This document shows, piece by piece, positions 16,737 to 25,189 of a stretch of 64,000 bases of DNA. Source of the DNA: DATEDA01 sp035286595 (lineage in GTDB: Bacteria; Pseudomonadota; Gammaproteobacteria; Burkholderiales; SG8-39); NCBI GenBank assembly GCA_035286595.1, contig DATEDA010000069.1, forward strand, positions 1 to 64,000, given 5' to 3'. Position 1 is the stretch's first letter. Each line of letters begins with the position of its first letter. Below the pieces are notes generated by a model. That model did no database searches. It saw nothing but the letters and a program-made list of their open reading frames with translations, and was not told where the DNA came from. The position numbers and the translations under genes were made by a program.

Positions 16737-17897
16737 ATGATCGCGATAAAGAAGACCGGGCTGATTCTCGCTGGCGGCGGGGCGCGCGCGGCCTATCAGG
16801 TCGGCGTGTTGAAGGCGGTGAGCGAGCTGCTCGGGGAACCGCGCGAGAACCCGTTCCCGATCCTGTGCGGCACCTCTGCCGGCGCGATCAATGCGGCCGC
16901 GCTCGCGATCCGGGCCGACGATTTCGCCGGCGGCGTGCGGCATCTCGTCGACGTCTGGGGCGCATTCCACTGCCATCACGTCTACCGCAGCGACTGGCCC
17001 GGCATCATCCGCACCGGCAACCGCTGGCTGACCGCGCTGATGCTGCTCAACCGCACCAACCCGATCTCGCTGCTCGACAATGCGCCGCTCCGGGAGCTGC
17101 TCGTCCGCACGATGGAGTTCGAGCACATCCAGGCGAACATCGACAACGGCGCGCTCTACGCCGTGTCGGTCACGGCGTCGGGCTACACTTCCGGGCAGAG
17201 CGTGACCTTCTACCAGGGCGGGTCCGGGGTCGAGGATTGGGAGCGCTGGCAGCGGGTTGGCGCCTCCACGACCCTGAACGCGGACCTGCTGCTTGCGTCC
17301 AGCGCGATCCCGTTCATCTTTCCGGCGGTCAAGGTCCACCGTGAGTTCTTCGGCGACGGCTCGATGCGACAGATCGCGCCGATCTCGCCGGCGTTGCACC
17401 TCGGCGCCGACCGCGTGCTCGTGATCGGCACCGGCCGGCAGTCCCAGGAGCCGGTGCGGGTCCGCTCGAACCTCTATCCCTCGCTCGCGCAGATCGCCGG
17501 CCATACGCTGAACTCCATCTTCCTCGACAGCCTCGCGGTCGACATCGAGCGCCTGCAGCGGATCAACAAGACCCTGCAGTGCGTCTCCCCGGAGCGGGCG
17601 GAGGAGGTGGGCCTGAGACTGCGGCCGATCGACGTCTTCGTCCTGCAGCCCAGCCAGCCGATCGAGCGCATTACCGCCCGGTACCTCCAGCACTTCCCGC
17701 GCGCAGTCCGGTTTCTGCTGCGCACGGTCGGTGCCATGAATCGCAACGGGTCGAACCTCGCGAGCTACCTGCTGTTCGAGGCGCCCTTCACGCGCGCCTT
17801 GATGGAGCTCGGGTATGGCGACACGATGTCCCGCCGGGACGAGATGGTGGCGTTCCTGCGGCGGGGCGCCGAGGACTCGCCTTCGGCGCCCGCATGA
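16737..17897 (+). CDS. Patatin-like phospholipase
   Basis: Serine acyl hydrolase of the patatin family. The 386-residue product shows the oxyanion motif GGGARAAYQVG (residues 13-23), the nucleophile elbow GTSAG (S47) and the catalytic aspartate in DGS (D207) in place of the commoner DGG. No signal peptide is seen, so it is probably cytoplasmic and acts on membrane lipids. Neighbouring PhaM suggests a possible link to PHA granule surface or depolymerisation, but that is inference from proximity alone. Confidence 0.85.
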   Translation: MIAIKKTGLILAGGGARAAYQVGVLKAVSELLGEPRENPFPILCGTSAGAINAAALAIRADDFAGGVRHLVDVWGAFHCHHVYRSDWPGIIRTGNRWLTALMLLNRTNPISLLDNAPLRELLVRTMEFEHIQANIDNGALYAVSVTASGYTSGQSVTFYQGGSGVEDWERWQRVGASTTLNADLLLASSAIPFIFPAVKVHREFFGDGSMRQIAPISPALHLGADRVLVIGTGRQSQEPVRVRSNLYPSLAQIAGHTLNSIFLDSLAVDIERLQRINKTLQCVSPERAEEVGLRLRPIDVFVLQPSQPIERITARYLQHFPRAVRFLLRTVGAMNRNGSNLASYLLFEAPFTRALMELGYGDTMSRRDEMVAFLRRGAEDSPSAPA

Positions 17898-18002
17898 GGT
17901 CCGCGGAGCCGGGCGCCCGATCGGTGTCCTTCCCGCGTGTGCACGCTCGCGGGATCGGCTCTACACTCATCTTTCTCCAGCGCTCGCTTTTCGGTGGCCG
18001 CC

Positions 18003-18407
18003 GTGACCCAGGACACCCAGTCTAACGACCCGTTCGAGTTCCTGAAGCGGATGTGGGCGCCCATGGGGTTGCCCATGCCGGGTGTGATGGCGCCGCTCCT
18101 CGATCCCAACGAGATCGAGAAGCGCATCGCCGACCTCAAGTCGGTCGAGAACTGGCTCGCCATGAACCTGAACGTGCTGCGCATGACCATTCAGGGGCTC
18201 GAGATGCAGCGGGCCACGCTCGCCGCGTTCCAGGCGATGCATGCTCCGGCCGCTGCGGGAGCGCAGGCGCCGACGCCGGAGGCGGCTGCGCGGCCCAGCA
18301 CGGCGGCCGGCACGCCCGACGCGTGGTGGAACCTGCTCCAGCAGACGCAAGCCGCGGCGACGCCAGCGCCGCAATCCGAGCCGAAGCGCGAGAAAAAGCC
18401 GAAATGA
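18003..18407 (+). CDS. phaM: PhaM-family polyhydroxyalkanoate granule regulatory protein
   Basis: In Ralstonia PhaM binds PHA synthase and DNA, activates the synthase and distributes granules at division. This 134-residue product from GTG 18003 starts VTQDTQSNDPFEFLKRMWAP and has the family core EIEKRIADLKSVENWLAMN, a heptad-like helix, then an Ala/Pro-rich linker and a basic KREKKPK tail like the DNA-binding tail of PhaM. A GTG at 17994 is an alternative. Its stop overlaps the next ATG by four bases. No phaC or phaB gene is in the window. Confidence 0.8.
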   Translation: MTQDTQSNDPFEFLKRMWAPMGLPMPGVMAPLLDPNEIEKRIADLKSVENWLAMNLNVLRMTIQGLEMQRATLAAFQAMHAPAAAGAQAPTPEAAARPSTAAGTPDAWWNLLQQTQAAATPAPQSEPKREKKPK

Positions 18408-19558
18408 CCTTGCGCGGCCGGGACAGTCCGGTGGCGTTCCGCGCCGGTCACGCGCGCGCCGACCGCTGGGAGGACGCCGTCGACGCGGCGCTGCGCCAGG
18501 TGGGAACGATTCCCGCGGGCGCCAACCTGGGATTCGCCTATCTGAGCGATCGGCTGGCCCCCGCCGCCGCGGAGATCCTCGAGCACCTGAAGAAGGCGAC
18601 GGGCGTTCGGGAGTGGGTGGGAACGGTCGGCGTGGGGGTGCTCGCCACCGGGATCGAGTACTTCGACGAGCCCGCGCTCGCCGTGATGCTCGCCGCGTTG
18701 CCCGAGGGGGAGTTCCAGGTGTTCTCCGGAAGGTCGCGTCCGCCGCCGCTCGGCGCCAGGACGCGGAGTGGTGCCGAGGCGGCACACTTCGCCATCGTTC
18801 ACGGCGACCCGCACACGGACGACATCCCGGAACTGATCGAGGACATGTCGGCGAAGGTCGCGAGCGGTTACCTCGTAGGCGGGCTCTCGAGCTCGCGCCA
18901 GACGACCTTCCAGCTCGCGAACGAGGTGCTGCAAGGCGGTCTCTCGGGCGTCGTGCTTTCGTCCGCGATCGACGTCGCGACCCGGCTTACCCAGGGCTGC
19001 TCGCCGTTGCGGCAGGGCGCCGACAGGGTACCCGTTCGCCACGTCGTCACCGAGGGTGAGCGGAACATCATCGCTGCGCTCGACGGCCGTCCGGCGCTCG
19101 ACGTCCTCAAGGAGGACCTCGGCGAGGTCGCGGCTCGGGACTTGCGCCGCGCCGCGCAGGCCATTCACGCCGGCCTGCCGGTTGCGGGTTCCGACACCGG
19201 CGACTACCTCGTGCGCAACCTCGTCGGCATCGATCCGCAGCACAAGCTCATCGCGATCGGCGGGCTGGTGGAACGGGGGATGCCGATCCTGTTCTGCCGG
19301 CGCGACAGCGCTGCGGCGCACGAGGACCTGTTGCGGATGCTCGACAGCATCCGCCAGGACTTCGACGGCCCGCCCAAGGGTGGCCTCTACTTCTCGTGCC
19401 TCGGCCGGGGCGAGCACATGTTCGGGCGGCGCTCCGCGGAGCTCGGCGTGGTCCGCGACCGGCTCGGCGAGTTCCCGCTGGTCGGGTTCTTCTGCAACGG
19501 CGAAATCTCACACGACCGACTCTACGGCTACACTGGCGTGCTGACGCTGTTCCGCTGA
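18404..19558 (+). CDS. FIST-domain protein (FIST_N and FIST_C)
   Basis: The FIST domain is a predicted small-ligand sensory module. The 384-residue product from ATG 18404 has an N-terminal FIST part (HARADRWEDAVDAALRQ, GTVGVGVLATGIEY), the segment GYLVGGLSSSR, and a C-terminal FIST_C part (GLYFSCLGRGEHMFG, LVGFFCNGEI). No output domain (kinase, GGDEF or methyl-accepting) is attached, so it is a stand-alone sensor or enzyme-like protein. The start is chosen because it overlaps the phaM stop as ATGA. Longer in-frame extensions would lie inside phaM. Function unknown. Confidence 0.82.
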   Translation: MTLRGRDSPVAFRAGHARADRWEDAVDAALRQVGTIPAGANLGFAYLSDRLAPAAAEILEHLKKATGVREWVGTVGVGVLATGIEYFDEPALAVMLAALPEGEFQVFSGRSRPPPLGARTRSGAEAAHFAIVHGDPHTDDIPELIEDMSAKVASGYLVGGLSSSRQTTFQLANEVLQGGLSGVVLSSAIDVATRLTQGCSPLRQGADRVPVRHVVTEGERNIIAALDGRPALDVLKEDLGEVAARDLRRAAQAIHAGLPVAGSDTGDYLVRNLVGIDPQHKLIAIGGLVERGMPILFCRRDSAAAHEDLLRMLDSIRQDFDGPPKGGLYFSCLGRGEHMFGRRSAELGVVRDRLGEFPLVGFFCNGEISHDRLYGYTGVLTLFR

Positions 19559-19675
19559 ACGACGGCGAGCGGTGGGGTCGCGAGGCAGTTCGACCCCCGC
19601 CTGACGGCGGCTCGCGGACCGGAAACCGATTGCTTCGAAACCACCAAACGCTGACTTTCTCCTAGGAGACTCAAG

Positions 19676-20650
19676 ATGCCCAAAGCGATCCGATTTCCCA
19701 AGACCGGCGGTCCCGAGGTGCTCGTGTGGGAGGATGTCGAGGTCGGCGACCCCGGTCCCGGCCAGCTCCGCATCCGCCACCATGCGATCGGCGTGAACTA
19801 CGTCGATACCTATCAACGCGCGGGCCTCTACCCGATGCCGCTTCCGAGCGGCTGCGGGTCGGAGGCCGCGGGCGTCGTCGAAGCGGTGGGGACGGGCGTG
19901 ACCGACTTCAAGCTCGGCGACCGCGTGGCCTACGCCACGGCGCCGGTCGGCGCTTACTCCGAGGTGCGGCTGTACCCGGCGGACCGTGCCGTCAAGCTCC
20001 CGGAGGGGATCTCGTTCGAGACTGCCGCCGCGATGATGCTGAAGGGCATGACAGTCCAGTATCTGATCAAGCGGACGTTCAAGGTGCAGCCGGGCATGAC
20101 CGTGCTGTGGCACGCGGCGGCCGGCGGCGTGGGCCTGATCGCATGCCAGTGGCTGAAGGCGCTGGGGGTCAAGGTCATCGGCACGGCCGGGTCGGACAGC
20201 AAGGCCGCGCTCGCGCGCGATCACGGCTGCGACCACACGATCGTGTACACGCGCGAGAATTTCGTCGAGCGCACCAAGGAGATCACCGGCGGGAAGGGCG
20301 TGCCGGTCGTCTACGACTCGGTCGGCAAGACCACCTTCATGGGGTCGCTCGACTGCCTGCAGCCGCTCGGGATGATGGTCAACTTCGGCAGCGCGTCCGG
20401 CGCTCCCGAGCCGCTGAACCTCGGGTTGCTTGCCCAGAAGGGCTCGCTGTTCGTGACCCGGCCGACGCTCAACACCTACGCGGCGAAGCGCGAGGACCTG
20501 GTCGCGGGCGCGAACGACCTGTTCGACGTGGTGAAGTCCGGGAAGGTGAGGATCGAGATCGCGCAGCGGTATCCGCTGAAGGACGCCGCGCAGGCGCACC
20601 GCGACCTGGAAGCGCGCAAGACGACCGGCTCCACCATCCTGCTGCCATAG
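19676..20650 (+). CDS. qorA: NADPH:quinone oxidoreductase (zinc-less MDR family)
   Basis: Medium-chain reductase that reduces quinones with NADPH. The 324-residue protein begins MPKAIRFPKTGGPEVL, has the family segment GVNYVDTYQRAGLYP and the nucleotide-binding motif HAAAGGVGLIACQWLKALG, and lacks the cysteine clusters that hold zinc in alcohol dehydrogenases. This matches E. coli QorA in length and motifs. The ATG at 19676 follows TAGGAG. It is a single gene with 56 bases to the next. Confidence 0.88.
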   Translation: MPKAIRFPKTGGPEVLVWEDVEVGDPGPGQLRIRHHAIGVNYVDTYQRAGLYPMPLPSGCGSEAAGVVEAVGTGVTDFKLGDRVAYATAPVGAYSEVRLYPADRAVKLPEGISFETAAAMMLKGMTVQYLIKRTFKVQPGMTVLWHAAAGGVGLIACQWLKALGVKVIGTAGSDSKAALARDHGCDHTIVYTRENFVERTKEITGGKGVPVVYDSVGKTTFMGSLDCLQPLGMMVNFGSASGAPEPLNLGLLAQKGSLFVTRPTLNTYAAKREDLVAGANDLFDVVKSGKVRIEIAQRYPLKDAAQAHRDLEARKTTGSTILLP

Positions 20651-20706
20651 CGTCGTCGCCGCCGGTCGGGCGCGCGCCGGCGCGCGCCCGGGGATGGTCG
20701 CGAGGT

Positions 20707-21678
20707 ATGCCCATGGATGCCCCGCAGATCCGCACCGATCTCTACCCGGAGATCGAACCCTACGCGTCGGGGATGCTGCCGCTCGACGCAATCCACCAGA
20801 TGTACTGGGAGGCCTCCGGCAATCCCGGCGGGATCCCGGTTGTCTTCCTGCACGGCGGCCCGGGCGCCGGCTCGACGCCGAAGCACCGCCGCTTCTTCGA
20901 TCCGACCGCGTACCGGATCGTGGTCTACGACCAACGCGGCGCGGGGCGCTCGCTACCGCTCGGCGAGCTGCGCGAGAACACGACGCTCCATCTCGTCGAC
21001 GATCTCGAGCGGCTGCGGACCCACCTCGGCATCGAATCGTGGCTCGTGTTCGGCGGCTCGTGGGGTTCGACGCTCGCGCTCGCGTACGCCGAGGCGCATC
21101 CGCGCCGCTGCCTCGGCCTCATACTCCGCGGCATCTTCCTCTGCCGCCGGAGCGAGATCGAGTGGTTCCTCTATGGGCTGCGGGACATCTTTCCCGAGCC
21201 CTGGGAGCGATTTGCCGGATTCCTCCCGCCGGCGGAGCGCGGCGACTTGCTCGGCGCCTACTATCGGCGGCTCGTCGATCCCGACCCGCGTGTCCACCTG
21301 CCGGCCGCCAAGGCGTGGAGCATCTACGAGGGCGCGTGCTCGACGCTGCTGCCGTCGCCGGACACGGTCGACTACTTCGCTGGCGACGTGGTCGCGCTCG
21401 GTCTGGCGCGGATGGAGGCGCACTACTTCAAGCACGACATCTTTCTCCCGGAGAACGCGCTGCTCGAGAACGCGCACCGCCTGCGCGGCATCCCGGGGGT
21501 GATCGTCCAGGGCCGCTACGATCTCGTCTGCCCGCTCATCTCGGCGCACGAGCTCGCTCGGGCATGGCCGGACGCAGAGTACGAGATCATCCGGGACGCA
21601 GGACACTCGGCGTGGGAGCCCGGGATCTGCGCTGCCCTCGTCGCGGCCTGCGAGCGGTTCAAGCTGCGGTTGCGCTAG
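20707..21678 (+). CDS. pip: Proline iminopeptidase
   Basis: Alpha/beta hydrolase of peptidase family S33 that removes N-terminal proline. The 323-residue product has HGGPGAG (49-55, oxyanion loop), nucleophile S118 in GGSWGS, and probable acid and histidine in GRYDLVCP and AGHSAWEP. The N-terminus LYPEIEPYASGMLPLD is typical. The ATG at 20707 has a weak GAGG site, and ATG 20713 is a second possibility. Cytoplasmic, no signal peptide. Confidence 0.92.
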   Translation: MPMDAPQIRTDLYPEIEPYASGMLPLDAIHQMYWEASGNPGGIPVVFLHGGPGAGSTPKHRRFFDPTAYRIVVYDQRGAGRSLPLGELRENTTLHLVDDLERLRTHLGIESWLVFGGSWGSTLALAYAEAHPRRCLGLILRGIFLCRRSEIEWFLYGLRDIFPEPWERFAGFLPPAERGDLLGAYYRRLVDPDPRVHLPAAKAWSIYEGACSTLLPSPDTVDYFAGDVVALGLARMEAHYFKHDIFLPENALLENAHRLRGIPGVIVQGRYDLVCPLISAHELARAWPDAEYEIIRDAGHSAWEPGICAALVAACERFKLRLR

Positions 21679-21701
21679 TCGCGGCTGGGGTAGGAACGAA
21701 A

Positions 21702-21725
21702 ACGCCGTGGCGTGCGCCACGGCGT
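21702..21725 (-). terminator. Hairpin terminator of the 21746 gene
   Basis: A perfect 10-bp stem, ACGCCGTGGC (21702-21711) with GCCACGGCGT (21716-21725), lies between the convergent proline iminopeptidase gene and the small minus-strand gene. On the minus strand it is followed by TTTTCGTT, a modest U-run. The plus strand has none. Confidence 0.6.
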
Positions 21726-21745
21726 CGTCGACGACCGGGACGCGA

Positions 21746-21991
21746 TCAGATCTTGAGGATCTTCTTCGCCTTCGCGAGCGTGTCGACCGACTCCTGATGC
21801 TTGCCGGCCTTGTGGAGCGTCTCGCCCGCGGCCCGGAGCTTCTTCACGTCCGCCATTTCCTGGGCCGAGAGCTTCGGGTTCTTCGCGAGCGCGGCGTCGA
21901 TCGCCTTCATGTCCCCGGGGCATTGGAACGCGAATGCCGGGGCGGCGGCGAGCAGGCCGGCGACGAGCAACGCTGTCAGATGGATCTTCAC
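21746..21991 (-). CDS. Small secreted protein of unknown function
   Basis: An 81-residue product from GTG 21991 preceded by GAGGAG. Residues 1-21 form a signal peptide (VKIHLTALLVAGLLAAAPAFA). The mature part, FQCPGDMKAIDAALAKNPKL..., is helical, charged and has one cysteine, with two short amphipathic helices that look like half a TPR hairpin (LRAAGETLHKAGKHQESVDT). I do not recognise the family well. It is probably a periplasmic small helical protein. Confidence 0.75.
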   Translation of the reverse strand: MKIHLTALLVAGLLAAAPAFAFQCPGDMKAIDAALAKNPKLSAQEMADVKKLRAAGETLHKAGKHQESVDTLAKAKKILKI

Positions 21992-22212
21992 TTTGACTTC
22001 TCCTCTTATTCGGATCGACTCGAGACTTCCGGCCGTCCGGCGCCGTCGCGCCGGGCCCGGCCGTACGCGAGAAACATTCCCGCGGCCCGCATTATTCCAC
22101 GCGCGCGGGGCCTTGCGGAAAATTCGCACGGGTGCCGTCCTGAGCCACCGCCCGAAGCGGGGTTCGCGCGTAGAATCCTCGCCTCAAGAGCAGCACCGCG
22201 ACTAGGCTTCCC

Positions 22213-22833
22213 GTGAACGCCCCGCAGCACCCCGGCTCCTACTCCGCACGCTGGCTTCGCGAACGCTTCGCGACGCCGCGCGCCGTAGCGCCGGTGACGA
22301 CGGGGGACGGGCACCTCTGGCGAAAGGATCGCGAGATCCGGCCCGCTGCGGTGCTGGTCCCGGTCGTCAACCGCGACGACGAGCTGACGATCCTGTTCAC
22401 GAAGCGCACCGCGCACCTGCACGATCACGCCGGCCAGATCAGTTTTCCGGGCGGGCGTGCGGAGGACGGCGACCCCTCGCCCGGGGACACCGCGTTGCGC
22501 GAGACGGCCGAGGAGATCGGACTCGCGCCCGATCGGGTCGAGATTCTCGGCCGACTCACCGAGTACACGACGGTGACAGGCTATCGTGTCACGCCGGTGG
22601 TCGGCCTCGTGACCCCGCCGCTCGCGCTGAAGCTCGATGACTTCGAGGTCGCGGAGGTGTTCGAAGTCCCGCTCTCGTTTCTCCTCGACCCGGCGAACCA
22701 CCAGCGCAATCTCGTCGTGCACGAGGGCAACGAGCGGCACTACTACGCGATGCCATACGGGCGCCACTACATCTGGGGCGCGACGGCCGGGATGCTGATG
22801 AACCTCTACGCTCATCTCGGGCGGCCCGCATAG
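22213..22833 (+). CDS. Nudix hydrolase, CoA pyrophosphatase type
   Basis: Hydrolyses CoA or CoA derivatives to phosphopantetheine and 3',5'-ADP. The 206-residue product has the CoA-specific motif LFTKRTAHLHDHAGQISFPG directly upstream of a complete Nudix box from G(G)RAEDGD through LRETAEEIGL. This combination marks the NudL/CoAse subgroup. GTG start at 22213. Divergent from the small secreted protein gene. Confidence 0.9.
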   Translation: MNAPQHPGSYSARWLRERFATPRAVAPVTTGDGHLWRKDREIRPAAVLVPVVNRDDELTILFTKRTAHLHDHAGQISFPGGRAEDGDPSPGDTALRETAEEIGLAPDRVEILGRLTEYTTVTGYRVTPVVGLVTPPLALKLDDFEVAEVFEVPLSFLLDPANHQRNLVVHEGNERHYYAMPYGRHYIWGATAGMLMNLYAHLGRPA

Positions 22834-22835
22834 CC

Positions 22836-22886
22836 ATGACTTCGCCCTGAGCAGTTGGCTATACTCCTTCGGTCGTACGACCAAAG
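22836..22886 (+). promoter_or_regulatory. Promoter and palindromic operator-like site before ypfJ
   Basis: ATGACT (22836-22841) and TATACT (22860-22865) are 18 bases apart and would start transcription near 22872. The perfect 12-base palindrome GGTCGTACGACC (22871-22882) lies exactly there, extended by CTT/AAG arms to an imperfect 20-base palindrome (22867-22886) that runs into the ribosome binding site AAAGGAAG. This is the geometry of a repressor site, and the regulator is unknown. Confidence 0.5.
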
Positions 22887-22895
22887 GAAGCCGCC

Positions 22896-23759
22896 ATGCG
22901 AATCGAAGACCAGCGGCGCAGCGACCAGATCGAGGACCGCCGCGGCATGTCCGTCGGGCGCGGAGTGGCCGGCGGCGGTATCGGGCTCGTCGTGATCGTG
23001 CTGCTGGCGCTGTTCTTCAATATCGATCCGAGCCTCCTCCTGCAGGGCGGCGCGCCGCCCGGCGCCGTCCCGCAGGCGCCGGAACAGCGAGTCGAGGCTC
23101 GCGCGCCGTCGCGCGAGGACAAGATGGCGGACTTCATCGCCGCCGTCCTCGGCAGCACCGAGGATACGTGGACCGAACTCTTCGCACGCAGCGGTCGCGC
23201 CTACCGGAAGCCGACGCTCGTGCTCTTCACCGGCGCGGTGCAGTCGGCGTGCGGGTTTGCCCAGGCGGCCGTGGGCCCGTTCTACTGCCCTGCCGACCAG
23301 AAGCTCTACATCGATCTCGCGTTCTACCGCGATCTTCAGGACCGCTTCCGGGCCCCGGGTGACTTCGCCCAGGCCTATGTCGTTGCGCACGAGGTGGGGC
23401 ACCACGTCCAGAACCTTCTCGGCATCGCCGAGAAGGTCCAGGCCGCGCAGCAGCGCGCTGGCCAGCGGGGCGCGGCAGCGCTCTCGATCCGGATGGAGCT
23501 GCAGGCCGACTGCCTTGCCGGTATCTGGGCGGCGCACGCGAACCGGTCGAAACGGATCCTCGAGCCGGGCGACCTGGAGGAGGGGCTGAACGCCGCGGCT
23601 GCGGTCGGCGACGACCGCATCCAGATGGCCTCGCGCGGCTACGTCTCGCCCGAGTCGTTTACGCACGGCAGCTCCCAGCAGCGCGTGCGCTGGTTCCGGC
23701 GCGGCTTGGAGACGAGCGACCTCAAGGCGTGCGATACCTTCGCCATAGCCAATCTTTGA
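22896..23759 (+). CDS. ypfJ: Neutral zinc metallopeptidase, YpfJ family
   Basis: A 287-residue membrane-anchored putative zinc metalloprotease. An N-terminal charged stretch RIEDQRRSDQIEDRRG is followed by a membrane helix (about 26-44) and a periplasmic catalytic domain with the zinc motif HEVGHH (H165, E166, H169) and a downstream ADCLAGIWAAH segment likely to give the third ligand. These are the hallmarks of the YpfJ/zinc peptidase-like family. The substrate is unknown. ATG 22896 follows AAAGGAAG. Confidence 0.88.
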   Translation: MRIEDQRRSDQIEDRRGMSVGRGVAGGGIGLVVIVLLALFFNIDPSLLLQGGAPPGAVPQAPEQRVEARAPSREDKMADFIAAVLGSTEDTWTELFARSGRAYRKPTLVLFTGAVQSACGFAQAAVGPFYCPADQKLYIDLAFYRDLQDRFRAPGDFAQAYVVAHEVGHHVQNLLGIAEKVQAAQQRAGQRGAAALSIRMELQADCLAGIWAAHANRSKRILEPGDLEEGLNAAAAVGDDRIQMASRGYVSPESFTHGSSQQRVRWFRRGLETSDLKACDTFAIANL

Positions 23760-23832
23760 ACGCCAGCGGCTACCGCGGCCGCGGCGACGCGAGGCCGCGA
23801 GCGCCGGCCTTTGACCGGCGCCTTCGCAGTCG

Positions 23833-24843
23833 ATGAGTTTTCTCTCGCTTGTCCTCGCGCTCGTGCTGGAGCACCTGCGTCCGACGGTCGACCGGAGGGT
23901 AGTGCTCGCGCCGGTCGCGGCCTACTCCGGGTTGCTCGAGCGGCACTTCGACGCCGGCGAGGCGCAGCAGGGCGTGATCGCGTGGGTGCTCGCAGTGGTC
24001 CCGCTCGTCCTGGCGAGCTGGGCGATCTATGCCGGTCTCGCCGCGATCAATCCGCTGCTCGGGCTCGGGTTCAACGTCGCGGCGCTCTACCTGACCATGG
24101 GTTTCCGGCAGCACAGCCAGCGCTTCAACGCCGTCCAGAGAGCGCTCAAGGACGGCGACCTCGCCGAGGCCCGCCGCGTGCTCGGCGAGTGGCGGGGGCA
24201 TCCTTGCGACGGGCTGTCCGCGTCCGAGGTCGCCCGCCTCGCGATCGAAGGGGCGTTCCTCGTCGCGCATCGCCATGTGTTTGGCGTGATGCTCTGGTTC
24301 CTGCTGCTGCCCGGCCCGAGCGGCGCAGTGCTCTACCGCTTGGCGCAGTTCCTGGCCGACCGTTGGGGGGGAACGGATCGCGCGGCCCGAGCGGGGCGAA
24401 TGTTCGGGGCGCAGCTTGCCGGTCTGGAGCCGCCCGAAGGAGGCACCCCGCCGGCGCCCTCCGACGACGACGGGCCGGGGCGGTTCGGCGAGTTCGCTCG
24501 GGCGGCATTTCATGTGATCGACTGGCTGCCCGCACGGTGCACGGCGGCTTCGTTCGCGATCGTCGGTGACTTCGAGGATGCGGTGTATTGCTGGCGCACC
24601 CAGGCGGCGCGCTGGCCCGATCCGCTGCTCGGCGTGGTGTTGGCCGCCGGAGCCGGTGCGCTCGGGCTGCGCCTGGGCATGCCCATTGCCCCCGGCGGCG
24701 GTGTCGAGGACCGGCCGGAACTCGGCCTCGGCGAGGAGGCGGACGCGCCGTTCCTCGACAGCGCGGTCGGGCTCATCTGGCGCGCGCTGGTGCTCTGGCT
24801 CGCGTTGGTGCTGGTCGTGACGGTGGCTTCGGCATTCGGCTAG
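23833..24843 (+). CDS. CobD/CbiB family membrane protein
   Basis: A 336-residue integral membrane protein starting MSFLSLVLALVLEHLRPTVD with about five hydrophobic segments (near residues 45-95, 150-170, 265-285 and 315-335). It resembles the CbiB/CobD family, which attaches aminopropanol to cobyric acid, and its AmpE relatives. No other cobalamin gene is in the window, and many betaproteobacteria carry such a lone homologue near orn and rsgA, so a role outside B12 synthesis is possible. It is convergent with the DUF2007 gene. Confidence 0.7.
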   Translation: MSFLSLVLALVLEHLRPTVDRRVVLAPVAAYSGLLERHFDAGEAQQGVIAWVLAVVPLVLASWAIYAGLAAINPLLGLGFNVAALYLTMGFRQHSQRFNAVQRALKDGDLAEARRVLGEWRGHPCDGLSASEVARLAIEGAFLVAHRHVFGVMLWFLLLPGPSGAVLYRLAQFLADRWGGTDRAARAGRMFGAQLAGLEPPEGGTPPAPSDDDGPGRFGEFARAAFHVIDWLPARCTAASFAIVGDFEDAVYCWRTQAARWPDPLLGVVLAAGAGALGLRLGMPIAPGGGVEDRPELGLGEEADAPFLDSAVGLIWRALVLWLALVLVVTVASAFG

Positions 24844-24865
24844 AAGGACCCGAGACCTCCGCTGG

Positions 24866-25189
24866 TCATTCCCCCGGTCGCGTCTCGCGATGCGCGCCGC
24901 ACTTCCAGCAGGTGTCGAACTGTCCCTCGAGCCACTCACGGCAGACGCCGCAGGTCCACGCCGGCGCCGGCGGCGGGGGCCGCCGCCAAGCCTCCAGAAG
25001 CGCCTCGGCGCGCGGCCGGTCGGACTCGCGCGACAGATGGAGCTCGAGCGCGCAGTCGATGAACGGGATCTCGCCGGCGAGCCGCGACAGCAGCTCGTTC
25101 TTCACCCAGCAGCGGATGCCTTCGGCCTCGAGGACGTTCTTGAGGTGATGGATCTCGAGCAGGTTGAGCGAGGTGAGCAGCGGCCTCAT
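24866..25189 (-). CDS. DUF2007 domain protein with C-terminal zinc ribbon
   Basis: A 107-residue protein. Residues 1-70 form a DUF2007 (putative signal-transducing) domain, MRPLLTSLNLLEIHHLKNVL through a cluster of charged helices. A proline run PPPPAPA links it to a zinc ribbon with CGVC (80-83) and CWKC (94-97). The ATG overlaps the rsgA stop as ATGA, so translation is coupled to rsgA. Function unknown. Confidence 0.8.
   Translation of the reverse strand: MRPLLTSLNLLEIHHLKNVLEAEGIRCWVKNELLSRLAGEIPFIDCALELHLSRESDRPRAEALLEAWRRPPPPAPAWTCGVCREWLEGQFDTCWKCGAHRETRPGE

Noticed and set aside
23833..24843. Cobalamin biosynthesis locus
   Set aside because: Only a CbiB-like membrane protein is present; no other B12 gene or cobalamin riboswitch is seen in the window.
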